Shown: piece by piece, positions 38,409-48,042 of the stretch
How positions within the stretch are numbered: the first letter of the stretch is position 1
How the letters are laid out: every line of letters starts with the position of its first letter
Assembly (NCBI GenBank): GCA_905221295.1
Contig: CAJNCP010000002.1
Location: 62,001 to 126,000, forward strand
Source: a bacterium
GTDB lineage: Bacteria > Bacillota > Bacilli > Lactobacillales > Streptococcaceae
Direction of reading: 5' to 3'
Length of the DNA stretch: 64,000 nucleotides
The notes under the pieces: model-generated
The model's database searches: none
What the model was told of the DNA's origin: nothing
The model's input: the letters and a program-made list of their open reading frames with translations, nothing else
Translations under genes and position numbers: made by a program

Positions 38409-39137
38409 ATGACAGACTATTATGTAATTGGAGACGTTCACGGAAAAGCAGGGATGCTAGAAGACCTGCTCAAAACCTGGGATGGTCAAACTCAGTTGCT
38501 CTTTCTAGGGGATTTGATTGACCGTGGTGAAGACAGTCGCCGTGTTCTAGAAATGGTCAAGGACTTGGTGGACAATCAAGGGGCTATCTGTCTATCAGGA
38601 AACCACGAGTATATGTTTTTGACTTGGTTGGACAATCCTGAAGAAAGCTATGACCACTATCGTCGCAATGGTGGAGATACAACCATTAACTCTATACTAG
38701 GTCGTCCCTTGGATGCACCTGTGGATGCAGTTGAAGACGCTAAACGCGTCGAGACGGAAGCAGCAGATTTAGTCGAATTTATTCGTCAAATGCCTTTTGT
38801 CGTGGAGACAGACCATTATATTTTTGTTCATGCAGGAATTGATTTGACTTTGGATGATTGGCATGAAACCACAGATTACAAGAAAGTCTGGCTCAGAAAG
38901 CCATTCCACGAAGCCGAAAATCATACTGGAAAAACCATTGTCTTTGGACATACACCAGTCTATGGTTTACTAGATCAAAAGCCAGGTACTGCTGACCTAT
39001 GGGTGACAGAAGATGGAAAGATTGGGATGGACGGAGGAGCAGTTTACGGCGGTGTCCTTCATGGTATCGTCTTTACTGACCAAGGCATGACCGAGCACTA
39101 TTTCATTGAAAATGACGGCTTTATTACCGAAGATTAG
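38409..39137 (+). CDS. Metallophosphoesterase of the serine/threonine phosphatase type
   Basis: 242 residues with the full PPP-like metal set: GDVHGKAGM (residues 8-16), FLGDLIDRGEDSR, SGNHEYMF and late HAGI and FGHTPVYG histidines. It could be a protein phosphatase or a diadenosine tetraphosphatase-like hydrolase. It begins 1 base after the recN stop. Confidence 0.88.
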   Translation: MTDYYVIGDVHGKAGMLEDLLKTWDGQTQLLFLGDLIDRGEDSRRVLEMVKDLVDNQGAICLSGNHEYMFLTWLDNPEESYDHYRRNGGDTTINSILGRPLDAPVDAVEDAKRVETEAADLVEFIRQMPFVVETDHYIFVHAGIDLTLDDWHETTDYKKVWLRKPFHEAENHTGKTIVFGHTPVYGLLDQKPGTADLWVTEDGKIGMDGGAVYGGVLHGIVFTDQGMTEHYFIENDGFITED

Positions 39138-39146
39138 TACTCCTAG

Positions 39147-39201
39147 CAGGGTATGGTCTTGTCAAAATGTTAAAAACAATTTATAATTAATAGATACCCT
39201 G
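39147..39201 (+). promoter_or_regulatory. lepA promoter inside an inverted repeat
   Basis: TTGTCA (39159-39164), 17-base spacer, TATAAT (39182-39187). It is framed by CAGGGTAT (39147-39154) and ATACCCTG (39194-39201), a perfect 8-base inverted repeat. Confidence 0.6.
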
Positions 39202-39215
39202 AAAGGAAGAGCATC

Positions 39216-41039
39216 ATGAACTTAGAAGAATTAAAGAAACGACAGGAGAAGATTCGTAACTTCTCTATTATCGCCCATATTGACCATGGGAAATCAACCC
39301 TAGCGGACCGCATTTTAGAAAAGACAGAGACAGTTTCAAGCCGTGAAATGCAAGCCCAGCTTCTGGATAGTATGGACCTAGAACGAGAGCGGGGAATTAC
39401 CATCAAACTCAATGCTATTGAGCTGAATTATACTGCAAAAGATGGGGAAACTTATATTTTCCACTTGATTGACACGCCAGGACACGTGGACTTTACCTAT
39501 GAAGTGTCGCGTTCGTTAGCTGCCTGTGAAGGAGCGATTTTGGTGGTCGATGCCGCCCAAGGGATTGAGGCTCAAACCCTTGCTAATGTTTATTTAGCCT
39601 TGGACAATGATTTGGAAATTCTGCCAGTCATTAACAAGATTGACCTACCAGCAGCTGATCCAGAGCGCGTGCGTATAGAGATTGAAGATGTGATTGGACT
39701 GGATGCCAGTGAAGCAGTCTTAGCCTCTGCCAAAGCTGGTATCGGTATCGAAGAAATCCTCGAACAAATCGTAGAAAAAGTGCCAGCCCCAACTGGTGAT
39801 GTGAAAGCTCCGCTCAAGGCCTTGATTTTCGACTCTGTTTATGATTCCTACCGCGGTGTTATTCTGCAGGTTCGTGTGATGGATGGGGTGGTGAAACCTG
39901 GTGATAAAATTCAGCTCATGAGTAATGGCAAGACCTTTGATGTGACCGAGGTTGGAATTTTCACACCGAAAGCAGTTGGTCGTGATTTCCTAGCGACAGG
40001 TGATGTTGGTTATATCGCAGCTTCTATCAAGACTGTTCAAGATACTCGTGTCGGAGATACAGTGACCCTAGCAAGCAATCCTGCTTCCGAGCCACTAGAC
40101 GGCTACAAGCAAATGAACCCTATGGTCTTTGCCGGTCTTTATCCAATCGAGTCAAACAAGTACAATGACCTTCGCGAAGCCCTTGAAAAATTGCAACTGA
40201 ATGATGCTAGCTTGCAGTTTGAGCCAGAAACATCTCAGGCGCTTGGATTCGGTTTCCGTTGTGGATTCCTTGGACTTCTCCATATGGATGTTATCCAAGA
40301 GCGTTTAGAACGTGAGTTCAATATTGACCTCATCATGACAGCTCCGTCTGTTATTTACAAGGTTAACCAAACTGACGGTGAATCTATGGATGTGTCTAAC
40401 CCCTCTGAATTCCCAGATCCAACCAAGATTGCGACTATTGAAGAACCGTATGTCAAGGCGCAAATCATGGTACCGCAGGAGTTTGTCGGAGCAGTTATGG
40501 AACTAGCTCAGCGCAAGCGTGGGGACTTTGTAACCATGGACTATATTGATGATAATCGTGTCAATGTCATCTATCAAATTCCACTTGCTGAAATTGTCTT
40601 TGACTTTTTTGATAAGCTCAAGTCTTCGACACGTGGTTATGCAAGCTTTGACTACGAATTGTCAGAGTACCGCCCATCTAAACTGGTCAAAATGGATATC
40701 CTTCTCAATGGAGACAAGGTGGACGCCCTTAGCTTTATCGTTCACAAGGATTTTGCCTACGAACGTGGGAAACTCATCGTTGATAAGCTCAAGAAAATCA
40801 TCCCTCGTCAACAGTTTGAGGTACCAATTCAAGCAGCTATTGGGCACAAAATCGTGGCTCGTACTGATATCAAGGCCCTTCGTAAGAACGTACTTGCCAA
40901 GTGTTACGGTGGTGACGTTTCTCGTAAACGCAAACTCCTTGAAAAACAAAAAGCTGGTAAGAAACGGATGAAAGCTATCGGATCAGTAGAAGTCCCACAA
41001 GAAGCCTTCCTTAGCGTCTTAAGCATGGATGAAGAATAG
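39216..41039 (+). CDS. lepA: Elongation factor 4 (LepA)
   Basis: Ribosome-bound GTPase, 607 residues. G1 [10 protein letters not shown]2 RERGIT, G3 DTPGHVDF, G4 NKIDLP, then the EF-G-like domains and the LepA-specific C-terminal domain ending in [28 protein letters not shown] precedes the start. Confidence 0.98.
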   Translation: MNLEELKKRQEKIRNFSIIAHIDHGKSTLADRILEKTETVSSREMQAQLLDSMDLERERGITIKLNAIELNYTAKDGETYIFHLIDTPGHVDFTYEVSRSLAACEGAILVVDAAQGIEAQTLANVYLALDNDLEILPVINKIDLPAADPERVRIEIEDVIGLDASEAVLASAKAGIGIEEILEQIVEKVPAPTGDVKAPLKALIFDSVYDSYRGVILQVRVMDGVVKPGDKIQLMSNGKTFDVTEVGIFTPKAVGRDFLATGDVGYIAASIKTVQDTRVGDTVTLASNPASEPLDGYKQMNPMVFAGLYPIESNKYNDLREALEKLQLNDASLQFEPETSQALGFGFRCGFLGLLHMDVIQERLEREFNIDLIMTAPSVIYKVNQTDGESMDVSNPSEFPDPTKIATIEEPYVKAQIMVPQEFVGAVMELAQRKRGDFVTMDYIDDNRVNVIYQIPLAEIVFDFFDKLKSSTRGYASFDYELSEYRPSKLVKMDILLNGDKVDALSFIVHKDFAYERGKLIVDKLKKIIPRQQFEVPIQAAIGHKIVARTDIKALRKNVLAKCYGGDVSRKRKLLEKQKAGKKRMKAIGSVEVPQEAFLSVLSMDEE

Positions 41040-41047
41040 AAATATAA

Positions 41048-41090
41048 AACAAAACTCTTGAGAAATCTTCAAGAGTTTTGTTGTGTTTTT
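41048..41090 (+). terminator. Terminator after lepA
   Basis: CAAAACTCTTGA / TCAAGAGTTTTG, a perfect 12-bp stem with a 7-base loop. The following T run is interrupted (TTGTGTTTTT). Confidence 0.8.
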
Positions 41091-41165
41091 GACGAACCAA
41101 GCTATCACATACGAAAGTTGAATAAATGAAAAAATCAGATTATCAGCTCTTCTTTTTATGATTTT

Positions 41166-41173
41166 TACGAATA
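41166..41173 (+). promoter_or_regulatory. Competence (SigX/ComX) box of dprA
   Basis: TACGAATA, the exact streptococcal cin-box, in a T-rich context and 35 bases before the dprA start. It implies expression by the alternative sigma factor of competence. Confidence 0.85.
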
Positions 41174-41208
41174 GATAGATGAGTAGAAAAGAAGAAATGG
41201 AGTTGCTT

Positions 41209-42057
41209 ATGAAGATCACAAACTATGAGATTTACAAATTGAGAAAAGCAGGGCTTACCAATCAACAGATTTTAACTGTCCTTGAATATGACGAGACTGT
41301 AGATCAGGAGCTCTTGCTAGGTGACATTGCAGAAATCTCTGGGTGCCGTAATCCTGCTGTCTTTATGGAACGCTATTTCCGGATAGATGATACGCAGTTG
41401 GAGAAGGAGTTTCAGAAATTTCCATCTTTCTCCATTTTAGATGACTGTTATCCTTGGGATTTGAGTGAGATTTATGATGCTCCAGCACTCTTGTTTTATA
41501 AAGGGAATCTGGACCTTTTGAAATTTCCAAAGGTTGCTGTTGTAGGGAGCCGTTCATGTTCTAGCCAGGGTGCAAAGTCGGTTCAAAGAGTCATTCAAGG
41601 TTTGGAAAACGAGTTAATCGTGGTCAGTGGTTTGGCTAAAGGGATTGATACGGCTGCCCACATGGCTGCACTCCAAAATGGTGGAAAAACCATTGCTGTG
41701 ATTGGAACAGGATTGGATGTGTTTTATCCTAAAGCCAATAAACGTTTGCAGGAGTACATTGGCAATGACCATCTGGTTCTCAGTGAATATGGACCTGGCG
41801 AGCAACCTCTGAAATTTCATTTTCCAGCTCGAAATCGTATCATAGCAGGACTGTGTCGTGGGGTTATTGTAGCAGAGGCAAGAATGCGTTCAGGCAGTCT
41901 CATCACCTGTGAGCGTGCTGTGGAGGAAGGGCGCGATGTCTTTGCCATTCCAGGGAACATTTTAGATGGCCATTCAGATGGCTGTCACCACCTAATCCAA
42001 GAGGGAGCAAAACTGGTCACAAGTGGTCAAGATGTGCTGGCTGAGTTTGAATTTTAA
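41209..42057 (+). CDS. dprA: DNA processing protein DprA
   Basis: Late competence protein that loads RecA on incoming single-stranded DNA. 282 residues: N-terminal SAM-like domain and extended Rossmann fold with VAVVGSRSCS, SGLAKGIDTAAHMAAL, FPARNRIIAGL and SGSLITCE. ATG 41209 gives the pneumococcal-type N-terminus MKITNYEIYKL; an in-frame ATG at 41179 would place the start very close to the SigX box. Confidence 0.97.
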   Translation: MKITNYEIYKLRKAGLTNQQILTVLEYDETVDQELLLGDIAEISGCRNPAVFMERYFRIDDTQLEKEFQKFPSFSILDDCYPWDLSEIYDAPALLFYKGNLDLLKFPKVAVVGSRSCSSQGAKSVQRVIQGLENELIVVSGLAKGIDTAAHMAALQNGGKTIAVIGTGLDVFYPKANKRLQEYIGNDHLVLSEYGPGEQPLKFHFPARNRIIAGLCRGVIVAEARMRSGSLITCERAVEEGRDVFAIPGNILDGHSDGCHHLIQEGAKLVTSGQDVLAEFEF

Positions 42058-42174
42058 GGAAAAATTGTTCACTCAGATAAACTTTTCTTCTATACTATAG
42101 GAGTTAAGTCTTGACAGGTCTTTAAAAATGGTTTACACTTTATAAAGTTTATTACTTTGAAAAGGTGTGATAGT

Positions 42175-44262
42175 GTGGCTACGGCAACAAAGAAGAAAAA
42201 ATCAACAGTTAAAAAAAATCTAGTCATCGTGGAATCGCCTGCTAAGGCGAAAACGATTGAGAAATATCTGGGCAGAAACTACAAGGTTCTAGCCAGTGTC
42301 GGGCATATCCGTGATTTGAAAAAATCCAGTATGTCGGTCGACATTGAAAATAACTATGAACCGCAGTATATCAATATCCGAGGAAAAGGTCCTCTCATCA
42401 ATGACTTGAAAAAAGAAGCCAAAAAGGCCAATAAAGTCTTTCTGGCGAGTGACCCGGACCGTGAAGGAGAAGCAATTTCCTGGCATTTGGCTCACATTCT
42501 CAACTTGGATGAGAATGATGCCAACCGTGTGGTCTTTAATGAAATCACTAAGGACGCGGTAAAAAATGCCTTTAAAGAACCTCGCAAGATTGATATGGAC
42601 TTGGTCGACGCCCAACAAGCTCGTCGAGTTTTAGACCGCTTGGTAGGGTATTCGATTTCGCCAATTTTGTGGAAAAAGGTCAAGAAGGGCTTATCAGCAG
42701 GACGCGTTCAGTCTGTTGCCCTTAAGCTCATTATTGATCGTGAAAATGAAATCAATGCCTTTCAACCTGAAGAATACTGGACAATTGATGGTGTCTTTAA
42801 GAAGGGAACCAAGCAATTTCAGGCTTCTTTCTATGGTATGAATGGCAAAAAGATGAAATTGACTACCAACGAAGAAGTCAAAGAAGTCTTGTCCCATTTG
42901 ACTAGCAAAGATTTCATAGTGGACCAGGTAGATAAGAAAGAACGCAAACGCAATGCGCCCCTACCTTATACGACTTCAACCATGCAAATGGATGCGGCTA
43001 ACAAAATCAATTTCCGTACTCGAAAGACCATGATGGTGGCTCAACAGCTCTATGAAGGGATCAATATCGGATCAGGTGTGCAAGGTTTGATTACCTATAT
43101 GCGTACAGACTCGACTCGTATTAGTCCAGTAGCTCAGAACGAAGCGGCAAGCTACATTAACGACCGTTTTGGTAGCAAGTATTCCAAGCATGGTAGCAGG
43201 GTCAAGAATGCCTCAGGTGCTCAAGATGCCCACGAAGCCATTCGTCCATCTAGTGTCTTTAATACACCAGAAAGCATCGCTAAGTACTTGGACAAAGACC
43301 AGCTCAAACTTTATACCCTTATCTGGAACCGTTTTGTGGCTAGCCAGATGACAGGCGCTATCTTTGATACCATGGCTGTTAAGCTCTCTCAAAATGGGGT
43401 TCAATTTGCAGCGAATGGTAGCCAAGTTAAGTTTGATGGTTATCTTGCTATCTATAATGACTCTGACAAAAACAAGATGTTGCCTGATATGGCTGTTGGA
43501 GATGTAGTCAAGCAGGTAAATAGCAAGCCAGAACAACATTTCACCCAACCGCCAGCTCGCTATTCAGAAGCGACACTTATCAAGACCTTGGAAGAAAATG
43601 GAGTTGGACGCCCGTCAACCTATGCTCCGACCATTGAAACCATCCAAAAACGTTACTATGTTCGTTTGGTAGCCAAACGCTTTGAACCGACAGAGTTGGG
43701 AGAAATTGTCAATAAACTCATTGTTGAATATTTCCCAGATATCGTAAACGTGACCTTCACAGCTGAGATGGAAGGAAAACTGGATGATGTCGAAGTTGGT
43801 AAAGAGCAGTGGCAACGTGTTATTGATGAGTTTTACAAACCATTCTCCAAAGAAGTAGCCAAGGCTGAATCTGAAATGGAAAAAATCCAGATCAAGGATG
43901 AGCCAGCTGGATTTGACTGTGAGGTTTGTGGCAGTCCGATGGTGATTAAGCTCGGTCGTTTTGGTAAATTCTATGCTTGTAGTAATTTCCCAGACTGCCG
44001 TCACACACAAGCAATTGTCAAAGAGATTGGTGTCGAGTGTCCAAGCTGTCATCAAGGACAAATCATCGAACGCAAAACCAAGCGCAATCGTATCTTCTAT
44101 GGTTGCAACCGCTATCCAGATTGTGAATTTACTTCTTGGGACAAACTAATTGGCCGTGACTGTCCAAAATGCGGACACTTCCTTGTGGAGAAAAAAGTCC
44201 GTGGTGGTGGCAAGCAGGTTGTATGTAGTAATGGCGACTACGAAGAAGAAAAAATTAAGTAA
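42175..44262 (+). CDS. topA: DNA topoisomerase I
   Basis: Type IA topoisomerase, 695 residues, relaxing negative supercoils. TOPRIM core [17 protein letters not shown] and [14 protein letters not shown], catalytic Tyr in [10 protein letters not shown], and C-terminal zinc fingers CEVC...CSNFPDC and CPSC...CNRYPDC plus a degenerate third (CPKC). The start is GTG 42175, 7 bases after AAGGTG; an upstream in-frame ATG at 42157 has no ribosome site. Confidence 0.97.
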   Translation: MATATKKKKSTVKKNLVIVESPAKAKTIEKYLGRNYKVLASVGHIRDLKKSSMSVDIENNYEPQYINIRGKGPLINDLKKEAKKANKVFLASDPDREGEAISWHLAHILNLDENDANRVVFNEITKDAVKNAFKEPRKIDMDLVDAQQARRVLDRLVGYSISPILWKKVKKGLSAGRVQSVALKLIIDRENEINAFQPEEYWTIDGVFKKGTKQFQASFYGMNGKKMKLTTNEEVKEVLSHLTSKDFIVDQVDKKERKRNAPLPYTTSTMQMDAANKINFRTRKTMMVAQQLYEGINIGSGVQGLITYMRTDSTRISPVAQNEAASYINDRFGSKYSKHGSRVKNASGAQDAHEAIRPSSVFNTPESIAKYLDKDQLKLYTLIWNRFVASQMTGAIFDTMAVKLSQNGVQFAANGSQVKFDGYLAIYNDSDKNKMLPDMAVGDVVKQVNSKPEQHFTQPPARYSEATLIKTLEENGVGRPSTYAPTIETIQKRYYVRLVAKRFEPTELGEIVNKLIVEYFPDIVNVTFTAEMEGKLDDVEVGKEQWQRVIDEFYKPFSKEVAKAESEMEKIQIKDEPAGFDCEVCGSPMVIKLGRFGKFYACSNFPDCRHTQAIVKEIGVECPSCHQGQIIERKTKRNRIFYGCNRYPDCEFTSWDKLIGRDCPKCGHFLVEKKVRGGGKQVVCSNGDYEEEKIK

Positions 44263-44265
44263 CAC

Positions 44266-44299
44266 GAAGAGTCCTGAAAATAAATTTCAGGCTCTTTTT
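44266..44299 (+). terminator. Terminator after topA
   Basis: GAGTCCTGAAA / TTTCAGGCTC with one bulged T, 5-base loop and five T. Confidence 0.7.
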
Positions 44300-44368
44300 A
44301 CTTGAAGCTTGACAAATTTCCTCACTTTATGGGAAACTAGTAGAAGATTATTTCAATTAGGAGAAGAC

Positions 44369-44728
44369 ATGCGTATTATTTACCTAGGTATTGGTTTTAT
44401 TTCTTTAGCCTTGGCTCTTGTTGGGGTTGTCTTGCCACTTTTGCCAACAACCCCATTTCTTTTGCTGTCCATTGCTTGCTTTTCCAAGTCTTCAAAGAGA
44501 TTTGAAGACTGGCTTTATCATACAAAGCTTTATCAGACTTATGTAGCGGACTTTCGGGAAACCAAGTCAATAGCGCGAGAACGAAAGAAAAAAATCATCG
44601 TATCTATCTATATCTTGATGGGGATTTCTATTTATTTTGCCCCTCTTTTGCCAGTCAAAATCGGTCTGGGAGCCTTGACTGTCTTTATCACCTATTATCT
44701 CTTTAAAGTTATTCCTGACAAAGAATAG
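44369..44728 (+). CDS. DUF454 (YbaN-like) inner-membrane protein
   Basis: 119 residues with membrane segments at the N-terminus (IYLGIGFISLALALVG) and the C-terminus, and the family stretch LPTTPFLLLSIACFSKSS followed by FEDWLY. ATG 44369 follows AGGAGAAG; a longer TTG-started frame from 44309 is less likely. Function unknown. Confidence 0.82.
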   Translation: MRIIYLGIGFISLALALVGVVLPLLPTTPFLLLSIACFSKSSKRFEDWLYHTKLYQTYVADFRETKSIARERKKKIIVSIYILMGISIYFAPLLPVKIGLGALTVFITYYLFKVIPDKE

Positions 44729-44821
44729 ATAAAAATAGTAGTTATTTGCCTTGATAAAAATAAAAGCATATTTAAAATAATATGATATAATAAATTCAAA
44801 GAAAACATCAAGGAGAATCAA

Positions 44822-45454
44822 ATGATTTACGAATTTTGTGCTGAAAATGTGACCTTGCTTGAAAAAGCGATGCAGGCTGGAGCTCGTCGAATCGAACTTT
44901 GTGACAATCTAGCAGTAGGAGGAACAACACCTAGCTATGGAGTGACCAAGGCAGCGGTTGAACTGGCAGCTAACTACGACACCACCATCATGACCATGAT
45001 TCGTCCCCGTGGTGGCGACTTTGTCTATACTGATCTTGAAATAGCAATTATGCTAGAAGACATTCGTTTGACTGCTCAGGCTGGAAGTCAAGGGGTTGTA
45101 TTTGGGACATTAACTGCTGATAAAAAGTTAGATAAGCCTAATCTTGAGAAGCTGATTGCCGCATCTAAAGGAATGGAAATTGTCTTTCACATGGCCTTTG
45201 ATGAATTGAGTGATGAAGACCAGTTGGAAACCATTGACTGGCTCAGCCAAGCCGGTGTCACTCGTATCTTAACTCGTGCTGGTGTGTCTGGAGACTCGCT
45301 AGAGAAACGTTTCGCTCATTATCACAGAATTTTGGAATATGCTAAAGGTAAAATTGAAATCTTACCAGGTGGAGGGATTGACCTTGACAACCGTCAAACC
45401 TTTATCGACCAGCTGGGTGTGACACAATTGCATGGAACCAAGGTTGTCTTTTAA
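44822..45454 (+). CDS. cutC: Copper homeostasis protein CutC family
   Basis: 210-residue TIM-barrel protein with the CutC pattern: RRIELCDNLAVGGTTPSYG, MIRPRGGDF, and GGGI before the last helix. The link with copper is debated in the family. AAGGAG precedes the start, and a TGATATAAT element lies at 44781-44789. Confidence 0.9.
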   Translation: MIYEFCAENVTLLEKAMQAGARRIELCDNLAVGGTTPSYGVTKAAVELAANYDTTIMTMIRPRGGDFVYTDLEIAIMLEDIRLTAQAGSQGVVFGTLTADKKLDKPNLEKLIAASKGMEIVFHMAFDELSDEDQLETIDWLSQAGVTRILTRAGVSGDSLEKRFAHYHRILEYAKGKIEILPGGGIDLDNRQTFIDQLGVTQLHGTKVVF

Positions 45455-45466
45455 AAAATAGAAAGG

Positions 45467-45493
45467 AACTGCTAGCTTTGGGTGGCAGTTTTC
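45467..45493 (+). terminator. Weak terminator after cutC
   Basis: AACTGCTA / GGTGGCAGTT region, 8 pairs, 8-base loop, then TTTTC. It ends 5 bases before the next gene. Confidence 0.45.
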
Positions 45494-45497
45494 ACTT

Positions 45498-46154
45498 ATG
45501 TTTGAAATTTTTAAATCCTATCAGTTTAATCAAGAAAAAGCTCGTGTCTATGGTTTTGTAGAAAATGAGGAAGTCTGGACTTACAGTTGCCAGATTTTGC
45601 AGGGTGACTTTTTCATGACAGTCTCTATTACTACTGATAATGTGAGCTTTCAGGCCTTTGACAAGGAAACGGGTGATCTCTATCCTCAAGTACATATGGA
45701 AAGTATGCGGGGAAGTTTTGTCGGAAGTGTCCGTGAGGCTTGTTTGGAGATTCTCTACCAGATTCGGAAGGCTTGTTTTGATGTGCAGGATTTTATCTGT
45801 CCTCAGACTAAGCGTATCATGGCTCAAGTTCAGGAAAAGTATGGTAATCAGTTGGAGTATCTGTGGGAAAAATCACCTGATACAGCTGTATTGCGCCATG
45901 AAGGCAATCAAAAGTGGTATGCTGTTTTGATGAGAATTCCATGGGATAAGCTAGATAAGGGGAGAGAAGGGCTAGTCGAAGCGGTCAATCTCAAACACGA
46001 CCAAGTAGCTGACTTGCTTTCACAAAAGGGGCTTTACCCAGCCTTCCATATGAACAAACGCTACTGGCTTAGTCTGGCACTTGATGATAGTTTGCAAGAT
46101 GAAGAAGTGATAGAACTCATCGAAAGAAGTTGGAACTTAACCGTGAAAAAATAA
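45498..46154 (+). CDS. MmcQ/YjbR-family DNA-binding protein
   Basis: 218 residues. The C-terminal half shows the MmcQ/YjbR (CyaY-like) pattern: WEKSPDTAVLRHEGNQKWYAV..MRI, a Lys..Asp..NLKHDQ stretch and HMNKRYWLSLALDD. The N-terminal half is a further domain rich in aromatic residues. Members are small, probably DNA-associated proteins without firm function. Confidence 0.82.
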   Translation: MFEIFKSYQFNQEKARVYGFVENEEVWTYSCQILQGDFFMTVSITTDNVSFQAFDKETGDLYPQVHMESMRGSFVGSVREACLEILYQIRKACFDVQDFICPQTKRIMAQVQEKYGNQLEYLWEKSPDTAVLRHEGNQKWYAVLMRIPWDKLDKGREGLVEAVNLKHDQVADLLSQKGLYPAFHMNKRYWLSLALDDSLQDEEVIELIERSWNLTVKK

Positions 46155-46211
46155 AGAAGTTCGCTTGAATTTTCAAATACTTTCAATTAGCAAAATATTC
46201 TTTACTGAAGA

Positions 46212-46226
46212 AATTTTCAGAAAATA
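46212..46226 (+). promoter_or_regulatory. CodY-type operator upstream of leuA
   Basis: AATTTTCAGAAAATA matches the CodY box AATTTTCWGAAAATT at 14 of 15 bases, 12 bases upstream of the -35 box. A weaker version (AATTTTCAAATACTT) lies at about 46169. Confidence 0.7.
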
Positions 46227-46238
46227 ATGGATTTTTTC

Positions 46239-46267
46239 TTGACAAGTGTTTTTAGCTATGCTAAAAT
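46239..46267 (+). promoter_or_regulatory. leu operon promoter
   Basis: TTGACA (46239-46244), 17-base spacer ending in TGC, TAAAAT (46262-46267). Confidence 0.8.
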
Positions 46268-46303
46268 ACTTAACAAGACATCAAACGAAGGAGAAAGTCA
46301 AAC

Positions 46304-46357
46304 ATGAAAGCAGCTAAGTTTAATCAATTTGCTTTGTTGTTGAGGTACTCGGGCTAG
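46304..46357 (+). CDS. Leucine leader peptide
   Basis: 17 codons, MKAAKFNQFALLLRYSG, with three consecutive Leu codons (TTG TTG TTG). AAGGAGAAAG precedes the ATG. It is followed by alternative hairpins and a terminator, the layout of a ribosome-mediated attenuator: ribosomes stalled for charged tRNA-Leu would favour the antiterminator. Confidence 0.75.
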   Translation: MKAAKFNQFALLLRYSG

Positions 46358-46440
46358 TGCAAAAGCATTAGTCCTGTTTGGCTTACCAAGCGGGAGTAAA
46401 TCAACATCTCGCTTGGGCTTCTGAGCGAGATGTTTTTTTA
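46351..46440 (+). promoter_or_regulatory. leu attenuator: alternative hairpins and terminator
   Basis: Three pairings are visible. Hairpin 1 is GGGCTAGTGC / GCATTAGTCC (46351-46360 with 46365-46374) and covers the leader stop codon. The antiterminator candidate pairs CCAAGCG (46386-46392) with CGCTTGG (46410-46416). The terminator is a perfect 11-bp stem, AACATCTCGCT (46403-46413) with AGCGAGATGTT (46424-46434), then seven T. Antiterminator and terminator share bases 46410-46413 and cannot form together. Confidence 0.75.
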
Positions 46441-46468
46441 AAACCACATTTGGAAAAGGGGAAATCTT

Positions 46469-48031
46469 ATGCGTAAAGTTGAATTTTTTGATACAAGCCT
46501 TCGTGATGGGGAACAAACACCTGGTGTTAACTTCTCAATAAAGGAAAAAGTTTCCATTGCAAGACAACTGGAGAAATGGGGAATTTCTGTAATTGAAGCT
46601 GGTTTTCCGGCTGCTAGTCCAGATTCATTTATAGCTGTTCAAGAAATTGCTAAAGCCATGAAAAAAACAGCAGTGACAGGATTAGCTCGTTCTGTAAAAT
46701 CTGATATTGATGCTTGTTATGAGGCTCTTAAGGATGCCAAGTATCCACAAATTCATGTCTTTATCGCTACCAGTCCGATTCACCGCAAGTATAAGCTCAA
46801 TAAGAGCAAGGAAGAGATTTTAGAAGCTATTAAGGAGCATGTTTCTTACGCACGTTCTAAGTTTGAAATCGTCGAATTCTCTCCTGAAGATGCGACTAGA
46901 ACAGAGTTGGATTTCCTATTACAAGTCGTTCAAACAGCGGTCGATGCAGGTGCATCTTATATCAATATCCCTGACACAGTTGGCTTTACGACTCCAGAAG
47001 AGTTTGCACGTATCTTTGATCACTTGACTGAAAATATTAAATCAGATCATAAAGTTGTCTTTGGTGTACACTGTCACGATGATCTCGGTATGGCAACTGC
47101 AAATACTTTGACAGCAATTAAACACGGTGCTGGACGCGTCCAGGGAACTATTAATGGTATCGGTGAACGCGCAGGTAATGTTGCTCTTGAAGAAGTAGCT
47201 GTTGCTTTGAAGATTCGTGAGGATTTCTTCCAAGCAACTAGTGATATTGTTTTGGATGAAACAATGAATACGTCTGAAATGGTTTCTCGCTTCTCGGGTA
47301 TTCCAGTTCCTAAAAACAAGGCTGTCGTTGGTGGTAATGCCTTTTCTCACGAGTCTGGTATTCACCAAGATGGAGTTCTTAAGAATCCTCTCACTTATGA
47401 GATCATCACACCTGAATTGGTCGGTGTTAAGAGTAATAGTCTTCCGCTTGGAAAATTGTCTGGTCGCCATGCCTTTGTTGAAAAACTAAGAGATTTGGCC
47501 CTAGACTTTACTGAAGAAGATATCAAACCACTCTTTGCTAAGTTCAAGGCACTAGCGGACAAAAAGCAAGAAATCACAGATGCAGATATTCGAGCTCTGG
47601 TAGCTGGAATCATGGTTGAAAACCCAGAAGGCTTCCACTTTGATGATTTACAACTGCAAACCCATGCGGATAAAGACATTGAAGCGCTTGTCAGTCTGGC
47701 TAATATGAATGGTGAGAAGGTTGAGTTTAATGCGACAGGACAGGGTTCTGTTGAGGCTATCTTCAACGCTATCGACAAGTTCTTCAATCAATCTGTTCGC
47801 TTGGTGTCCTACACTATCGATGCGGTGACAGATGGGATTGATGCCCAGGCTCGGGTCTTGGTCACTGTTGAAAACAGAGATACAGAGACCATCTTTAACG
47901 CAGCAGGGCTTGATTTCGATGTACTGAAGGCTTCGGCTATTGCCTACATCAATGCCAATACCTTTGTTCAAAAGGAGAATGCTGGTGAGATGGGACAAAG
48001 CGTTTCCTATCGCGATCTGCCTAGTGTGTAA
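46469..48031 (+). CDS. leuA: 2-isopropylmalate synthase
   Basis: First committed step of leucine synthesis: acetyl-CoA plus 2-ketoisovalerate. 520 residues, with the TIM-barrel motifs FDTSLRDGEQTPGVNF (residues 6-21) and HCHDDLGMATANTLTA, and a C-terminal regulatory domain for leucine feedback (about 395-520). It heads leuA-leuB-DUF1294-leuC-leuD. Confidence 0.98.
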   Translation: MRKVEFFDTSLRDGEQTPGVNFSIKEKVSIARQLEKWGISVIEAGFPAASPDSFIAVQEIAKAMKKTAVTGLARSVKSDIDACYEALKDAKYPQIHVFIATSPIHRKYKLNKSKEEILEAIKEHVSYARSKFEIVEFSPEDATRTELDFLLQVVQTAVDAGASYINIPDTVGFTTPEEFARIFDHLTENIKSDHKVVFGVHCHDDLGMATANTLTAIKHGAGRVQGTINGIGERAGNVALEEVAVALKIREDFFQATSDIVLDETMNTSEMVSRFSGIPVPKNKAVVGGNAFSHESGIHQDGVLKNPLTYEIITPELVGVKSNSLPLGKLSGRHAFVEKLRDLALDFTEEDIKPLFAKFKALADKKQEITDADIRALVAGIMVENPEGFHFDDLQLQTHADKDIEALVSLANMNGEKVEFNATGQGSVEAIFNAIDKFFNQSVRLVSYTIDAVTDGIDAQARVLVTVENRDTETIFNAAGLDFDVLKASAIAYINANTFVQKENAGEMGQSVSYRDLPSV

Positions 48032-48042
48032 AGGAGAATGCT

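Noticed and set aside
46268-46468. T-box riboswitch before leuA
   Set aside because: No T-box core sequence and no specifier stem. The leader peptide with Leu codons explains the layout better.
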